DNA of 64,000 nt, taken from positions 15,905,934 through 15,969,933 of the forward strand of contig NC_045138.2 in NCBI RefSeq assembly GCF_008831285.2. The letters are read 5' to 3'. The notes beneath the pieces are model-generated. The model did no database searches. It saw only the letters and a program-made list of their open reading frames with translations, and had not been told where the DNA came from. Numbering within the stretch: the first letter of the stretch is position 1; each line of letters starts with the position of its first letter. Positions 63,847 to 64,000 of the stretch are shown piece by piece. Origin of the DNA: Nymphaea colorata. Lineage: Eukaryota; Streptophyta; Magnoliopsida; Nymphaeales; Nymphaeaceae. The position numbers and the translations under genes were made by a program.

Positions 63847-64000
63847 CTGAAACATGAGGCAATAAACTGAAGTCATTTCAGAAAAAAAATGAGTTAAGAG
63901 ATATTAGCTGATATATGGTAGAAAAGCAAGGTAAGGAATTTCTACAGCAATGTGATAGGAAAATTATAGTGACAAGATAGTCTCTGTAGAAATAAAAACC

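Overview
This window is nuclear DNA from a flowering plant. It carries intron-containing genes with canonical GT-AG junctions, plant-specific families (subtilase SBT1, AUX1/LAX, DUF247, thaumatin-like, LEA_2-type membrane protein, glycine-rich cold-shock protein), many TA/GA microsatellites and several small non-autonomous repeats. Nothing seen fixes the species. There are no bacterial operons, CRISPR arrays, or rRNA or tRNA genes that I could support.

Layout. (1) 1-16 kb is a rearranged block around two tandem, intronless subtilase genes (3592-5892 and 11450-13735) that duplicated together with their flanks. Around them lie a direct repeat pair (1-312 and 6838-7205) and an inverted pair of about 1 kb (8150-9178 and 14852-15930). 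The inverted pair brackets copy 2 and carries a short unrecognised reading frame in each arm. (2) 19.6-21.1 kb: a three-exon membrane protein of the LEA_2 kind, minus strand. (3) 25.4-26.5 kb: a three-exon thaumatin-like protein, minus strand; its small last exon adds a hydrophobic tail. (4) 28.9-32.6 kb: UFM1, four exons, with a 3.2 kb second intron full of tandem duplications. (5) 34.7-36.2 kb: an intronless DUF247 protein, minus strand. (6) 36-48 kb: a gene desert with several MITE-like elements and microsatellites. (7) 48.1-51.1 kb: an AUX1/LAX auxin influx carrier, eight exons, LAX2-like. (8) 51-59 kb: intergenic DNA with degenerate repeats and two or three short coding-like stretches I cannot name. 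(9) 59.7-60.4 kb: a cold-shock-domain, glycine-rich, CCHC zinc-knuckle RNA-binding protein, minus strand, with a near-perfect hairpin about 260 bp beyond its stop. (10) 62.9-63.8 kb: the 3' end of a Box C/D snoRNA protein 1 (BCD1/ZNHIT6-like) gene, minus strand, running off the window.

The genes do not form a pathway. They are ordinary neighbours in plant euchromatin: extracellular proteolysis and defence (subtilases, thaumatin-like protein), auxin transport, UFMylation, RNA chaperoning and snoRNP assembly. I found no convincing undescribed system. The most unusual items are the inverted duplication around subtilase copy 2, the recurring intronic tandem duplications (UFM1 and LAX), the microsatellite that replaces a polypyrimidine tract in LAX, the hairpin behind the cold-shock gene, and a few orphan coding-like segments. 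Exon boundaries were placed by eye from splice consensus, frame continuity and remembered family sequences, with no database search.
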